A DNA stretch of 64,000 nucleotides, taken from the NCBI GenBank assembly GCA_035565775.1, contig DATMRW010000007.1, positions 95,631-159,630 of the forward strand, in the 5' to 3' direction. The translations under genes and the position numbers were made by a program. Shown piece after piece: positions 24,098 through 32,640 of the stretch. The notes under the pieces were generated by a model. The model was not told where the DNA came from. It made no database searches and saw only the letters and a list, made by a program, of their open reading frames with translations. Numbering within the stretch: the stretch's first letter is position 1; every line of letters starts with the position of its first letter. This stretch comes from PRO6 sp035565775. GTDB lineage: Bacteria; Pseudomonadota; Alphaproteobacteria; Rhizobiales; Xanthobacteraceae.

Positions 24098-25153
24098 ATG
24101 AGTGCAACGGAAACGACTTCGAGCGAGGCGACGATGGCGGCTCTTCCGGGCATGCCGCCCGTGCAGTTCGCCGACACCAACGGCATCCGTGTGGGGTACT
24201 ATGAGGCCGGTCCGGCAAACGATGAGCCGCCGATGGTTTTGTGCCACGGCTGGCCTGAATTGGCGTTTTCCTGGCGCCACCAGATTGAGGCCCTGGGCCG
24301 GGCGGGTATCAGGGTGATTGCGCCGGATCAGCGCGGCTATGGCGTCACCGACCGGCCGGAGGCGGTGGAGGCCTATGACATCGAGCACCTGACGGCGGAT
24401 CTCGTCGGGCTGCTCGATCACCTCAAGATCGACAAAGCGATATTCGTCGGCCACGACTGGGGCGGCTTCGTCGCCTGGCAGATGCCGCTGCGCCATCCGT
24501 CGCGGGTTGCCGGGGTGGTCGGCATCAACACGCCGCATTTGCCCCGTGCGCCGGTCGATCCGATCGAGATTTACCGCAAGCGCCTCGGCGATCAGATGTA
24601 CATCGTCCAGTTCCAGGATGAGGCGCGCGCGCCGGATCGGCTGTTTGCGAAAAACGTCCGCTCGACCTTCGAGTTCTTCATGCGCAAGCCGCTGGCGCAG
24701 ACCGCGCCGTCGGCAGGCGCGGCGCTGGGAATGTCCTCCGACCCGGCGGGCGAGGGCGCCAAAAAGGTTCCCAATCTCGCCTTTCCGCAAATGGTGGCCG
24801 CTTACGACGCGGCCAAGGATCGGCGCGAAATGATCCTGTCGGATGCGGAGATGCAGGTCTTCGTCGATACCTTCACGCGGACCGGCTTCACCGGCGGCAT
24901 CAACTGGTACCGGAATATCTCCCGCAACTGGGAGCGCGCCGCGGAACTCGATCACCGGGTGCGGGTGCCTTCGCTGATGATTATGGCCGAGAACGACGCC
25001 GTGCTGCCGCCATCCGCGGCGGACGGGATGGAAAAGCTGATCCCGGATCTCGAAAAGCACCTGATCCGCGACAGCGGCCACTGGACCCAGCAGGAGAAGG
25101 CCGACGAAGTCAGCGCCAAGCTGATCGAGTGGCGGCGCAGGCGGTTCGGCTGA
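24098..25153 (+). CDS. Alpha/beta hydrolase, epoxide hydrolase-like
   Basis: A 351-residue alpha/beta hydrolase. The oxyanion motif LCHGWPELAFSWRHQ is near residue 48, the nucleophile elbow FVGHDWGGFVAW near 117 places Asp as nucleophile, and the catalytic His sits in DSGHWTQQEKAD near 330. Asp nucleophile plus HGWPE and the cap-domain tyrosine region (GINWYRNISRNW) point to a soluble epoxide hydrolase, although a haloalkane dehalogenase-like role cannot be excluded. Start 24098 gives a short variable N-terminus. Confidence 0.88.
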   Translation: MSATETTSSEATMAALPGMPPVQFADTNGIRVGYYEAGPANDEPPMVLCHGWPELAFSWRHQIEALGRAGIRVIAPDQRGYGVTDRPEAVEAYDIEHLTADLVGLLDHLKIDKAIFVGHDWGGFVAWQMPLRHPSRVAGVVGINTPHLPRAPVDPIEIYRKRLGDQMYIVQFQDEARAPDRLFAKNVRSTFEFFMRKPLAQTAPSAGAALGMSSDPAGEGAKKVPNLAFPQMVAAYDAAKDRREMILSDAEMQVFVDTFTRTGFTGGINWYRNISRNWERAAELDHRVRVPSLMIMAENDAVLPPSAADGMEKLIPDLEKHLIRDSGHWTQQEKADEVSAKLIEWRRRRFG

Positions 25154-25214
25154 TTTCTTGAGGGAACTCTGCCGAAGGATGGAGTTGCGGCGAGGCGCAA
25201 TCACGGCCTTGTGA

Positions 25215-25248
25215 TTGTGCATCGCGGCACAAATGTTGCGATGCACAA
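25215..25248. promoter_or_regulatory. Perfect inverted repeat upstream of phasin gene
   Basis: TTGTGCATCGC (25215-25225) and GCGATGCACAA (25238-25248) form perfect 11-bp arms with a 12-nt spacer that itself contains GCACAA. It lies 79-112 bp before the phasin start. Phasin genes are usually repressed by PhaR, which senses polyhydroxyalkanoate, so this is a candidate PhaR operator, although I cannot confirm its consensus. Confidence 0.5.
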
Positions 25249-25326
25249 ATTAATCTCCATATCCTGGAAGTACCCTGGGCCTTCGGACGGGGCTGCCATA
25301 GCTCAAACGAGGATGGAGTATTGCCA

Positions 25327-25821
25327 ATGACCACCACTGCCGACGTCACCGTGAACATTTTCAAGGCTGCTTTCGCTCCCTTCACCGATACCCTAAAGGA
25401 CGCGCAAGTCGCCGCCCTGCCGGATGCTGCCCGCGACTTCGTCAAGCTCACGGCGAGCTCCGTACAGGATCGTTTCGCCGACGCCCACGTCGGCTCGGAA
25501 AAGGTCACGGCTGCGTTCGAAAGCGCTGCGACGCGGGCGCTGGCTGAGGGCACCAAGATCAGCCGCAACGTCCAGCAGGCGTTCTTTGACGATGCGATGG
25601 CGTTTTTTGCCGGTGTCTCGAAACTCGCTACGGCCCAGACCCTGACCGATGCAGTGAAGATCCAGTCCGATTTCCTGCGCGCCAGCGCCGAGACGCTTTT
25701 GGGCCGCACCAAATCCACGGCGGCCTATCTCGTCGAGATCGGCACCGAGGCCACCGACGGCGCCGAGCGCAACCTGCGCGAAGGCGTTGCCGCAGCCAAT
25801 ACCGCGGCCCGCGGCGCCTGA
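25327..25821 (+). CDS. Phasin family protein
   Basis: A 164-residue helical protein from ATG 25327. It carries the phasin_2 layout: an amphipathic FKAAFAPFTDTLKDAQVAAL segment, then long coiled helices with FFDDAMAFFAGVSKLATAQT and AVKIQSDFLRASAETLLGRT. Phasins coat polyhydroxyalkanoate granules and control their number and size. The gene is monocistronic: a perfect inverted repeat lies upstream and a strong intrinsic terminator at 25847-25876 downstream. Confidence 0.9.
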   Translation: MTTTADVTVNIFKAAFAPFTDTLKDAQVAALPDAARDFVKLTASSVQDRFADAHVGSEKVTAAFESAATRALAEGTKISRNVQQAFFDDAMAFFAGVSKLATAQTLTDAVKIQSDFLRASAETLLGRTKSTAAYLVEIGTEATDGAERNLREGVAAANTAARGA

Positions 25822-25846
25822 TTGCGCCGCATTTACTGAGTCTGTG

Positions 25847-25876
25847 GAAGGCCCGCTTCGGCGGGCCTTCTTTTTT
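25847..25876 (+). terminator. Intrinsic terminator after phasin gene
   Basis: GAAGGCCCGC and GCGGGCCTTC pair perfectly around a TTCG tetraloop, followed by six T. A textbook Rho-independent terminator. Confidence 0.95.
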
Positions 25877-25943
25877 GCATTGCGATTGCCCGATCCGATC
25901 GACATATCGAAAGGATGGCGATTGAGACGATGGCGGGTTCGCG

Positions 25944-27245
25944 ATGACGGTGCAGCAGGATCTGCGGTTCGCAGCCGGCGCGTTCGGCGGTTCGGATGCC
26001 GTCCGCGCGGCTGAGCTGCGCAGGGTGAAATTTTTGGCGACCGGCGTCCTGGTCGGCTGCCTTGTCCTGATGGTGATCGGGAAGCTGCTGACGCCCTATC
26101 ACGCGGCGTTCGGTTTCCTTGCGGCCTTCGCGGAGGCGGCGACGATCGGCGGGCTGGCCGATTGGTATGCGGTCGTCGCGCTGTTTCGCCGGCCGCTCGG
26201 CCTGCCCATTCCCCACACGGCCATCATCCAGAAGAACCAGAGCCGGATTGCGGACAAGCTCGGCGAATTCGTCGAGAAGCATTTTTTGGCTGCCGGGCCG
26301 GTCGACGCCAAGCTCCGGCAGATCGATTTTGCCTCCTTCATCGCCGACTGGCTGAGCGATGCCAAGCGCAGCGGCGATCTTGCGCGGTTCGCGCTGCGGC
26401 TCCTGCCCGAGGTGGTCGCGGCATCGGAAACGTCGGGATTGGCAACGTTTTTGAGCCGGCGCGCGCTGATGATGGTGCAATCGGTTGATCTTGCGCCGCT
26501 CGTCGCTGGGGCGCTGCGCCGGTTCATTGCGCAGGGACGGCATCAGGAGATCTTGGATCAGCTGATGCGGGCGGCGCATGATGCGCTGACAAAGCCCGAG
26601 ACGCAGGCGATGTTTCGCCAGAAGATCCGCGACGAATTGCCGACGCTGCTGCGCCTTTACCGCGCCGATGCCTTCGTGATGAAGAAGGTCGCAGCCTCGC
26701 TGTTCGCTTTCTTCGAGGACGTGCGAACCCATCCCGATCATCCGTTCCGCGGCGAGTTCAGCAACATGCTGCTTTCGCTGATCGATCGGCTGGAGAGCGA
26801 CCCCGGCTTTCGCAAAAAAATCAACTCGCTGCGGCACGACCTTCTGGCGCGTCCCGAACTGTCTGCCCTGCTTGAGCGCGCATGGGCCAGCGTGAAGGAT
26901 TTTGTCGATCGCAGCGCATCAGGAGAGTCGATGGTATTGCACCAGCACCTTGCCAACGTGCTGGCGGCGGCCGGCAGCCAGCTCACCACCGACCCGGAGA
27001 TGCGCGCCGAGATCAACCATGGCCTCGCGGTGATGTTGCGCAGCTTCGTGGCCGAGCAGAAAAGCGGGGTCTCGACCTTTATCGCCGATCAGGTGAAAGC
27101 GTGGGACATGGGCCAGCTCATCAATCTGATCGAACTGAACATTGGCCGCGACCTGCAATATATCCGCTTCAACGGCACAATCATCGGCGGGTTGGCGGGC
27201 CTGATGCTTTACAGTGTCGAGGTGGCCATCCGCACGCTGGGATGA
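25944..27245 (+). CDS. DUF445 membrane-associated protein
   Basis: A 433-residue protein with an N-terminal membrane helix (VKFLATGVLVGCLVLMVIGKLL), the family signature FLAAFAEAATIGGLADWYAVVALFRRPLGL near residue 55 (only short parts quoted here are diagnostic: GGLADWYAV and FRRPLG), a long alpha-helical middle, and a final membrane segment IIGGLAGLMLYSVEV. This is the DUF445 (YheB/YjiN-like) family, whose function is not established. It is preceded by the phasin terminator, so it has its own promoter. Confidence 0.88.
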   Translation: MTVQQDLRFAAGAFGGSDAVRAAELRRVKFLATGVLVGCLVLMVIGKLLTPYHAAFGFLAAFAEAATIGGLADWYAVVALFRRPLGLPIPHTAIIQKNQSRIADKLGEFVEKHFLAAGPVDAKLRQIDFASFIADWLSDAKRSGDLARFALRLLPEVVAASETSGLATFLSRRALMMVQSVDLAPLVAGALRRFIAQGRHQEILDQLMRAAHDALTKPETQAMFRQKIRDELPTLLRLYRADAFVMKKVAASLFAFFEDVRTHPDHPFRGEFSNMLLSLIDRLESDPGFRKKINSLRHDLLARPELSALLERAWASVKDFVDRSASGESMVLHQHLANVLAAAGSQLTTDPEMRAEINHGLAVMLRSFVAEQKSGVSTFIADQVKAWDMGQLINLIELNIGRDLQYIRFNGTIIGGLAGLMLYSVEVAIRTLG

Positions 27246-27400
27246 GCGCGCTGCAATGCCGCAATCCGTTTGCGGCGGCTTGAATTGGCGGGCCTGCTCC
27301 AATATTTTTGGCTAGCGCCGGATGGTGCGGAGCACGTCCGGACGATGATGCCGGACAGGCTCTGTCATTTGACTATCGACGGGATAGGAGAGGAAACGAG

Positions 27401-27514
27401 ATGCGGTGCCGGAAGCGGCACGGCGCGTCATGGTTTCTGCACAAAAACAAGGCGAGCCGGGGCGTTCAGACCGGCTCTAACATAAGGATAACGCGGTCAT
27501 GCCCACCAATCTGA
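27401..27514 (+). CDS. Possible leader ORF overlapping gabD start (uncertain)
   Basis: A 37-residue basic frame starting at ATG 27401 is preceded by AGGAGAGGAAACGAG, a better ribosome site than that of gabD. It ends 16 bases inside gabD in another frame, so translating it could couple or tune gabD translation. The peptide has no recognisable domain, and the site may simply be fortuitous. Confidence 0.25.
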   Translation: MRCRKRHGASWFLHKNKASRGVQTGSNIRITRSCPPI

Positions 27515-28983
27515 AACTCGTATCGTCTTCTCTTAATCTCAAGGACCCGTCGCTGCTGCGTGACACCTGCTATGTCGCCGGCAAATGGATCGCGGCCGAC
27601 AGCGGCAAGACCATCACCGTCACCAACCCGGCCAATGGCGCGACCGTCGGCACCGTGCCGAGCATGGGCGCGGACGAAACCCGCCGCGCCATCGAGGCTG
27701 CGGACGCGGCGCTCCCCGCATGGCGCGCCAAGACCGCCAAGGAGCGCGGCGCAATTCTGCGGCGCTGGTTCGACCTCATGCTCGCCAATCAGGAAGACCT
27801 CGCGGTGCTGATGACCGCCGAACAGGGCAAGCCGATGACCGAAAGCCGCGGCGAGATCGCCTACGCGGCAAGCTTCCTCGAGTGGTTCGCCGAAGAAGGC
27901 AAGCGCATCTACGGCGACACGATTCCGCAATTCGCCAATGACAAGCGCATCGTCGTCGTCAAGCAGCCGGTCGGCGTCTGCGCGGCGATCACGCCGTGGA
28001 ATTTCCCGGCCGCGATGATCACCCGCAAGGCAGGCCCGGCGCTCGCCGTCGGCTGCACGATGGTGGTGAAGCCGGCCAGCCAGACGCCGCTGTCCGCGCT
28101 GGCGCTCGCCGTGCTGGCGGAGCGCGCCGGAGTGCCGGCGGGCGTGTTCTCTGTCGTCACGGGCTCGGCCTCGGCGATCGGCGGCGAAATGACCTCGAAC
28201 CCGACCGTGCGCAAGGTGACGTTCACCGGCTCGACCGAAATCGGCAAGCTCTTGATCGAGCAGTGCGCCGCCACGGTGAAGCGCACCTCGATGGAGCTGG
28301 GCGGCAACGCGCCGTTCATCGTGTTCGACGACGCCGATCTCGATGCAGCGGTGAAGGGAGCGCTCGCCTCGAAGTATCGCAATGCCGGCCAGACCTGCGT
28401 CTGCGCCAACCGCCTTCTGGTGCAGGACGGCGTCTATGACGCCTTCGCCGCAAAACTCGTCGAAGCTGTCAATGCGCTCAAAGTCGGCGACGGCAACGAG
28501 GCCGGTGTCAATGTCGGTCCGCTGATCGACATGCGCGCGGTCGAGAAGGTCGAGGAGCACATCGCCGACGCCGTTGCCCACGGCGCGCGGGTGATCGCCG
28601 GCGGTGAGCGCCACAAGCTCGGTCAATCCTTCTTCCAGCCCACCGTGCTCGCCGACACCAAACCGGAGATGAAGATTTTCCGTGAGGAGACCTTTGGTCC
28701 GGTGGCTCCGCTGTTCCGCTTCAAGACCGAAGAGGAAGCCATCAAGCTCGCCAACGACACCGAATTCGGCCTTGCCGCCTATTTCTACGGCCGCGACATC
28801 GGCCGCGTCTGGCGCGTCGCCGAGGCGCTCGAATACGGCATGGTCGGCATCAACGAGGGCATCATCTCGACGGAAGTCGCGCCCTTCGGCGGCATGAAGG
28901 AAAGCGGCACCGGGCGCGAGGGCGCGAAATACGGTGCCGAGGAATTTTTGGAAGTGAAGTATCTCTGCATGGGCGGCATCTGA
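27499..28983 (+). CDS. gabD: NAD(P)-dependent succinate-semialdehyde dehydrogenase
   Basis: A 494-residue aldehyde dehydrogenase. Catalytic Glu266 is in MELGGNAPFIVFDDADLD and nucleophile Cys300 in NAGQTCVCANR, the form typical of GabD. The cofactor region PWNFPAAMITRK and the FTGSTEIGK loop are intact. It oxidises succinate semialdehyde to succinate in the GABA shunt. Length agrees with GabD (482-490). AAGGATAAC precedes the ATG. Other semialdehydes such as glutarate semialdehyde are possible substrates. Confidence 0.92.
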   Translation: MPTNLKLVSSSLNLKDPSLLRDTCYVAGKWIAADSGKTITVTNPANGATVGTVPSMGADETRRAIEAADAALPAWRAKTAKERGAILRRWFDLMLANQEDLAVLMTAEQGKPMTESRGEIAYAASFLEWFAEEGKRIYGDTIPQFANDKRIVVVKQPVGVCAAITPWNFPAAMITRKAGPALAVGCTMVVKPASQTPLSALALAVLAERAGVPAGVFSVVTGSASAIGGEMTSNPTVRKVTFTGSTEIGKLLIEQCAATVKRTSMELGGNAPFIVFDDADLDAAVKGALASKYRNAGQTCVCANRLLVQDGVYDAFAAKLVEAVNALKVGDGNEAGVNVGPLIDMRAVEKVEEHIADAVAHGARVIAGGERHKLGQSFFQPTVLADTKPEMKIFREETFGPVAPLFRFKTEEEAIKLANDTEFGLAAYFYGRDIGRVWRVAEALEYGMVGINEGIISTEVAPFGGMKESGTGREGAKYGAEEFLEVKYLCMGGI

Positions 28984-29108
28984 CGCTTTCGCGCCAGAGC
29001 CGATACCATCACTACGGACGCGGTGCGGCGATCATTCGCTGCACCGCAGACCGGCAACGGTCACACCGTCCCGCGACGAATGTCGCGCTGCCCGTGAGGA
29101 CCCGAGCC

Positions 29109-29927
29109 ATGACTGCTCCCGCATCGCCCACAGCCATACCCACCATCGCCGAGGGCGATCTGCTCTGCGCGGTGGATGGCCCGATCGTGCGCGTCACCTT
29201 CAATCGCCCGCAGGCGCGCAACGCCTTCACTTTTGCAATGTATGAGCAGCTCGCCGCGATCTGTGCGGCGGTCGATGCGGATCGCTCCATCCGCGCGATG
29301 ATCCTCACCGGCGCCGGTGACAAGGCGTTTGCCGCCGGAACGGACATTTCCCAGTTTCGCGCCTTCAAGACGGCGCAGGACGCGCTCGACTATGAGGCGC
29401 GGATCGACCGCGTGCTCGGCGCGCTCGAGGCGTGCCGCGTGCCGACCATCGCCGCAATCGCCGGGGCGTGCACCGGCGGCGGCGCGGGCATTGCGGCCTG
29501 CTGCGATCTGCGGATCGGCACCGCAGCGACGCGCATCGGGTTTCCGATCGCGCGCACGCTGGGCAATTGCCTGTCCTCGTCGAATATCAGCCGCGTGATG
29601 GCGCTAGTCGGCGCCGCGCGCGTCAAGGACCTCATCTTCACGGCGCGGCTGATCGAGGCCCCTGAGGCGCTCGCGCTCGGCCTTCTCAACGAGGTGGTGC
29701 CAGATGTCGCGGCGCTGCAAGCCAAGGCGACCGAGCTTGCCGAGCGGGTCGCCGGCCACGCGCCGATCACGCTTGAAGTGACCAAGGAGGCGGTGCGCCG
29801 CCTGCGGCCGCACCTGTCGCGCGAGGAGGGGCAGGACCTCATCGTTCGCGCCTATATGAGCGAGGATTTTCGCGAAGGCATGGATGCGTTTCTCAATAAG
29901 CGCAAGCCGCAGTGGAAAGGCCGCTAG
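29109..29927 (+). CDS. Enoyl-CoA hydratase/isomerase (crotonase-fold) protein
   Basis: A 272-residue crotonase-fold protein from ATG 29109. The acyl-CoA oxyanion segments AFAAGTDISQF and ACTGGGAGIAACCDLRI are present. However, the two catalytic glutamates of classical enoyl-CoA hydratases, expected in the GGGxE and FPE positions, are replaced (GGGAGI and FPIART), so it is unlikely to be a standard hydratase. It ends 24 bp from the convergent CoA-transferase gene, suggesting related CoA-ester metabolism. Exact reaction unknown. Confidence 0.85.
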   Translation: MTAPASPTAIPTIAEGDLLCAVDGPIVRVTFNRPQARNAFTFAMYEQLAAICAAVDADRSIRAMILTGAGDKAFAAGTDISQFRAFKTAQDALDYEARIDRVLGALEACRVPTIAAIAGACTGGGAGIAACCDLRIGTAATRIGFPIARTLGNCLSSSNISRVMALVGAARVKDLIFTARLIEAPEALALGLLNEVVPDVAALQAKATELAERVAGHAPITLEVTKEAVRRLRPHLSREEGQDLIVRAYMSEDFREGMDAFLNKRKPQWKGR

Positions 29928-29951
29928 TCGCCGCGCGTCGGCCTTTGCCGG

Positions 29952-31145
29952 TCAAACGATCCGGTCGCGCTTCAAGGCCGCGATCTCGTCGCGGCTGAAG
30001 CCGAATTCGGCAAGAACCTCCTCGGTGTGCTCGCCCGCTTCCGGCGGCCGCGCGACAATGGTGGAGGGCGTGCGCGACAGCGTGAACGGCTGCGCCACGA
30101 GGCGGATGCTGCGGCCCTGATCGTTCGCCACGTCCTGCGCCATGCCAAGATGCCTGACCTGCGGATCGGCGAACACTGCATCGATGCTGTTGATCGGGCC
30201 GCACGGCACGCCGGCGGCGTTGAATGCGTCGACCCATGCGGCGCTTTTGCGCTTCAGCGTATGGCCGTTGATGATGGCATTCAGCGCATCGCGATTGGCC
30301 GAGCGGGCAGTCGCTGTTGCAAACCGCGCATCGCCAATCAGCTCCGGCGCGCCAAGCGCGTGTGCGAACCGCTCCCAGATCTTGCCGCCGGTCGTGGCAA
30401 TGTTGATGTAGCCATCGGCGGTCTCGAATACGCCGGTGGGGATGCTGGTCGGGTGGTTGTTGCCGGCCTGCTGCGGCACCTCCTTTTCCATCAGCCATCG
30501 CGCGGCCTGGAAATCGAGCATGAACACCTGCGCTTGCAGCAACGAGGTCTGCACCCATTGCCCCTGGCCCGATTGCTCGCGCTCCAGCAGCGCGGTGAGG
30601 ATGCCCATCGCGCACAGAAGCCCGGCGGACAGATCGGCGACCGGGATGCCGGCACGCATCGGTCCGCCGCCCGGTGCGCCGGTGATCGACATCAGGCCGC
30701 CCATGCCTTGCGCGATCTGATCGAAGCCCGGCCGTGCGTGGTAGGGGCCGTCCTGCCCGAATCCGGAGATGCTGGCATAGACGAGACGGGGATTGATTGC
30801 CCTTAGGCTGTCGTAGTCGATGCCGAGGCGGGTTTTGACGTCGGGGCGAAAATTTTCGACGACGACATCGGCTTTCGCCGCCATGCGCAGGAAGGTGGCG
30901 CGGCCTTCATGCGTCTTGAGGTCGAGGGTGATTGCGCGCTTGTTGCGGTGGAGGTTCTGAAAGTCCGAACCGTGGCGCGGGCCGCCCGGCTGCTGTGCGT
31001 CGGGCTGGTCCGACACCGGCTCGATCTTGATGACGTTGGCGCCCCAGTCGCCGAGCTGGCGCACCGCGGTAGGACCGGAGCGGATGCGCGTGAGATCCAG
31101 CACCGTGAAGCGGGCGAGAGCCTGCGAGGCGCAAGGGGCCGCCAT
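29952..31145 (-). CDS. Family III CoA-transferase (CaiB/BaiF)
   Basis: A 397-residue protein of the formyl-CoA transferase/CaiB family. It begins LARFTVLDLTRIRSGPTAVRQLGDWGA, with DVVVENFRPDVKTRLGIDYDSL following near residue 95, and the catalytic aspartate is expected in GIPVADLSAGL near 175. These enzymes move CoA between carboxylic acids through an Asp-acyl anhydride. The acid partner cannot be inferred, since CaiB-like paralogues are numerous in this group of bacteria. Confidence 0.92.
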   Translation of the reverse strand: MAAPCASQALARFTVLDLTRIRSGPTAVRQLGDWGANVIKIEPVSDQPDAQQPGGPRHGSDFQNLHRNKRAITLDLKTHEGRATFLRMAAKADVVVENFRPDVKTRLGIDYDSLRAINPRLVYASISGFGQDGPYHARPGFDQIAQGMGGLMSITGAPGGGPMRAGIPVADLSAGLLCAMGILTALLEREQSGQGQWVQTSLLQAQVFMLDFQAARWLMEKEVPQQAGNNHPTSIPTGVFETADGYINIATTGGKIWERFAHALGAPELIGDARFATATARSANRDALNAIINGHTLKRKSAAWVDAFNAAGVPCGPINSIDAVFADPQVRHLGMAQDVANDQGRSIRLVAQPFTLSRTPSTIVARPPEAGEHTEEVLAEFGFSRDEIAALKRDRIV

Positions 31146-31200
31146 GACGAATGCCTCCGCTTCCTGCGCGCGATCGAGATGCCGCGCGTGCCGTCTTATT

Positions 31201-31233
31201 GCGTGGGCGGCATTTTTCCTGCCGCCGTCACGC
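31201..31233. terminator. Hairpin between CoA-transferase and ybaK-like gene
   Basis: GCGTG-GGCGGCA pairs with TGCCGCC-gt-CACGC around TTTTTCC. It lies downstream of the YbaK-type gene (minus strand) and upstream of the CoA-transferase start. No T-run follows on the minus strand, so termination is possible but unproven. Confidence 0.4.
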
Positions 31234-31287
31234 GTTGACCCATCTTTGGGGTGGGCCGCGCCGCATGCAACCGAAAAGATGCCGCTG

Positions 31288-31797
31288 TCAGGTCTGCTCG
31301 GCGAGCGCGGCGTGCGAAGGCGGCTGTTCTTCCTGCGGCGGCTGGCAGACGTCGATCCATTCGGCGTTGACGAGCTCGGCCATCCGCATGGGCGCGATGC
31401 GCACCGCGCTGTTGATCGAGCCGGCGGCGGGCACCACCTCGTCGAACTGCCTCAGCGACACGTCGCAATAGACCGGCAGCGGCGTCGCCAGACCAAAGGG
31501 GCAGACTCCGCCGACGGGATGGCCGGTCAGCGCCACCACGTCGTCGGCATCGAGCATGCGCGGCTTGCCGCCGAAGAACGCCTTCACCTTCTTGTTGTCG
31601 AGGCGCGACGTGCCGGAGGCGACCACCAGCACCACGCGGTCGTTGACGCGGAGCGACAGCGTCTTGGCGATCTGCTCCGGGCCAACGCCAAAGGCTTCGG
31701 CGGCGAGCGCCACCGTGGCGGAGCTCTGGTTCGCTTCGATCACTTCGATGTCCGGGGCATTGTCCGCAAAAAATGCGCGAACGGATTCAAGACTCAT
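31288..31797 (-). CDS. YbaK/EbsC-type aminoacyl-tRNA deacylase
   Basis: A 169-residue protein of the YbaK/ProX-like family. The fold markers are IAKTLSLRVNDRVVLVVASG, the conserved lysine-containing DNKKVKAFFG, and GHPVGGVCPFGL, the loop that forms the editing pocket. These proteins hydrolyse mischarged tRNAs (for example Cys-tRNA-Pro). Cytoplasmic. It sits 27 bp after the haloacid dehalogenase gene on the same strand, so the two may be cotranscribed. Confidence 0.9.
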   Translation of the reverse strand: MSLESVRAFFADNAPDIEVIEANQSSATVALAAEAFGVGPEQIAKTLSLRVNDRVVLVVASGTSRLDNKKVKAFFGGKPRMLDADDVVALTGHPVGGVCPFGLATPLPVYCDVSLRQFDEVVPAAGSINSAVRIAPMRMAELVNAEWIDVCQPPQEEQPPSHAALAEQT

Positions 31798-31824
31798 ATC
31801 CGCGGTCCTCGCAGGGAAAAGTGG

Positions 31825-32565
31825 TCAGGTTGGCGAGAGCAGCGCCGGCAGGCCCGACAGGCTCTTCACGCGATGGTCGGGGGCAAAGCCCAGTTCGTCC
31901 ATCTGTGTTCGGGTGATCTTGTACATCGTCGAGGGGCCGATCGCCGCGGCCGCCTTGCATTCTTGCGCCAGCGCATCGGGCGCAACACGCTCGATCCATG
32001 CGACATTGAGGCCGAACGCCTTGGCGCCGCAGACGTCGAACGGATTGGATGAGACGAACAGCACGTTTCGAGGCGCAACCTTGAGCCTCTCCTCGATCAG
32101 CTCATAAGCCTCCGGGCTCGGCTTGAAGATTCGCTTGGCGTCGATGCTGATCGTCGCGTCGAGCACTTTGTCGAGCCCGCTGTTGCGCACCAGCGCATTG
32201 AGCATGTCGGTGCTGCCATTGGACAGGATAGCGAGTTTTTGGCCCTGCATCCTGCCGAGCGCCGTGAGCGCATCGGGATAGAGATCGAGGTGCAGATATT
32301 TGTCCATGATGCGCTCGATCACGGCGTCATCAGCGCGAAGGCCGAGGCATCGCAGCGTGAAGACGAGCGCGTCGCGGGTGATGACGGAAAAATCCTCGTA
32401 GCGCCGCATCAGCGAGCGCAGCCAGGTATACTCGAGCTGCTTCATGCGCCAGACCTGCGTGATCAGCTCGCCATGGCCGGGAAAATTCTCTTCGGTGATG
32501 GCAGCGACCGACTGCACGTCATAGAGCGTGCCATATGCGTCGAAGACAACAGCCTGAATCGTCAC
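31825..32565 (-). CDS. Haloacid dehalogenase, type II (L-2-haloacid)
   Basis: A 246-residue HAD enzyme. Asp9 nucleophile in FDAYGTLYD, Thr13, Arg40 in VWRMKQLEYTW, the LSNGS motif, Lys in FKPSPEAY, and SSNPFDVCGAK all match the catalytic set of L-2-haloacid dehalogenases (Asp10, Thr14, Arg41, Ser118, Lys151, Asn177, Asp180 in the Pseudomonas enzyme). It should replace the halogen of short 2-haloacids with a hydroxyl, inverting the configuration. Slightly longer than usual (about 230). Confidence 0.9.
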   Translation of the reverse strand: MTIQAVVFDAYGTLYDVQSVAAITEENFPGHGELITQVWRMKQLEYTWLRSLMRRYEDFSVITRDALVFTLRCLGLRADDAVIERIMDKYLHLDLYPDALTALGRMQGQKLAILSNGSTDMLNALVRNSGLDKVLDATISIDAKRIFKPSPEAYELIEERLKVAPRNVLFVSSNPFDVCGAKAFGLNVAWIERVAPDALAQECKAAAAIGPSTMYKITRTQMDELGFAPDHRVKSLSGLPALLSPT

Positions 32566-32594
32566 GGGTTAAATCCGCTCGTAGTTGATAGGAC

Positions 32595-32623
32595 AGAGCG
32601 GTGATCATCGCGATCACCGCTCT
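32595..32623. terminator. Perfect hairpin between amidohydrolase and dehalogenase genes
   Basis: AGAGCGGTGATC and GATCACCGCTCT pair over 12 bp around a 5-nt loop. It follows the amidohydrolase stop on the minus strand and precedes the dehalogenase start. No strong T-run, so a terminator or mRNA-stabilising element. Confidence 0.55.
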
Positions 32624-32640
32624 TCGTGGCTTGCTTGCGC

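Noticed and set aside
23607..24218. N-terminal extension of the MFS transporter frame
   Set aside because: Arg/Pro-rich, overlaps the DUF6489 gene with a strong ribosome site on the other strand, and is not membrane-like.
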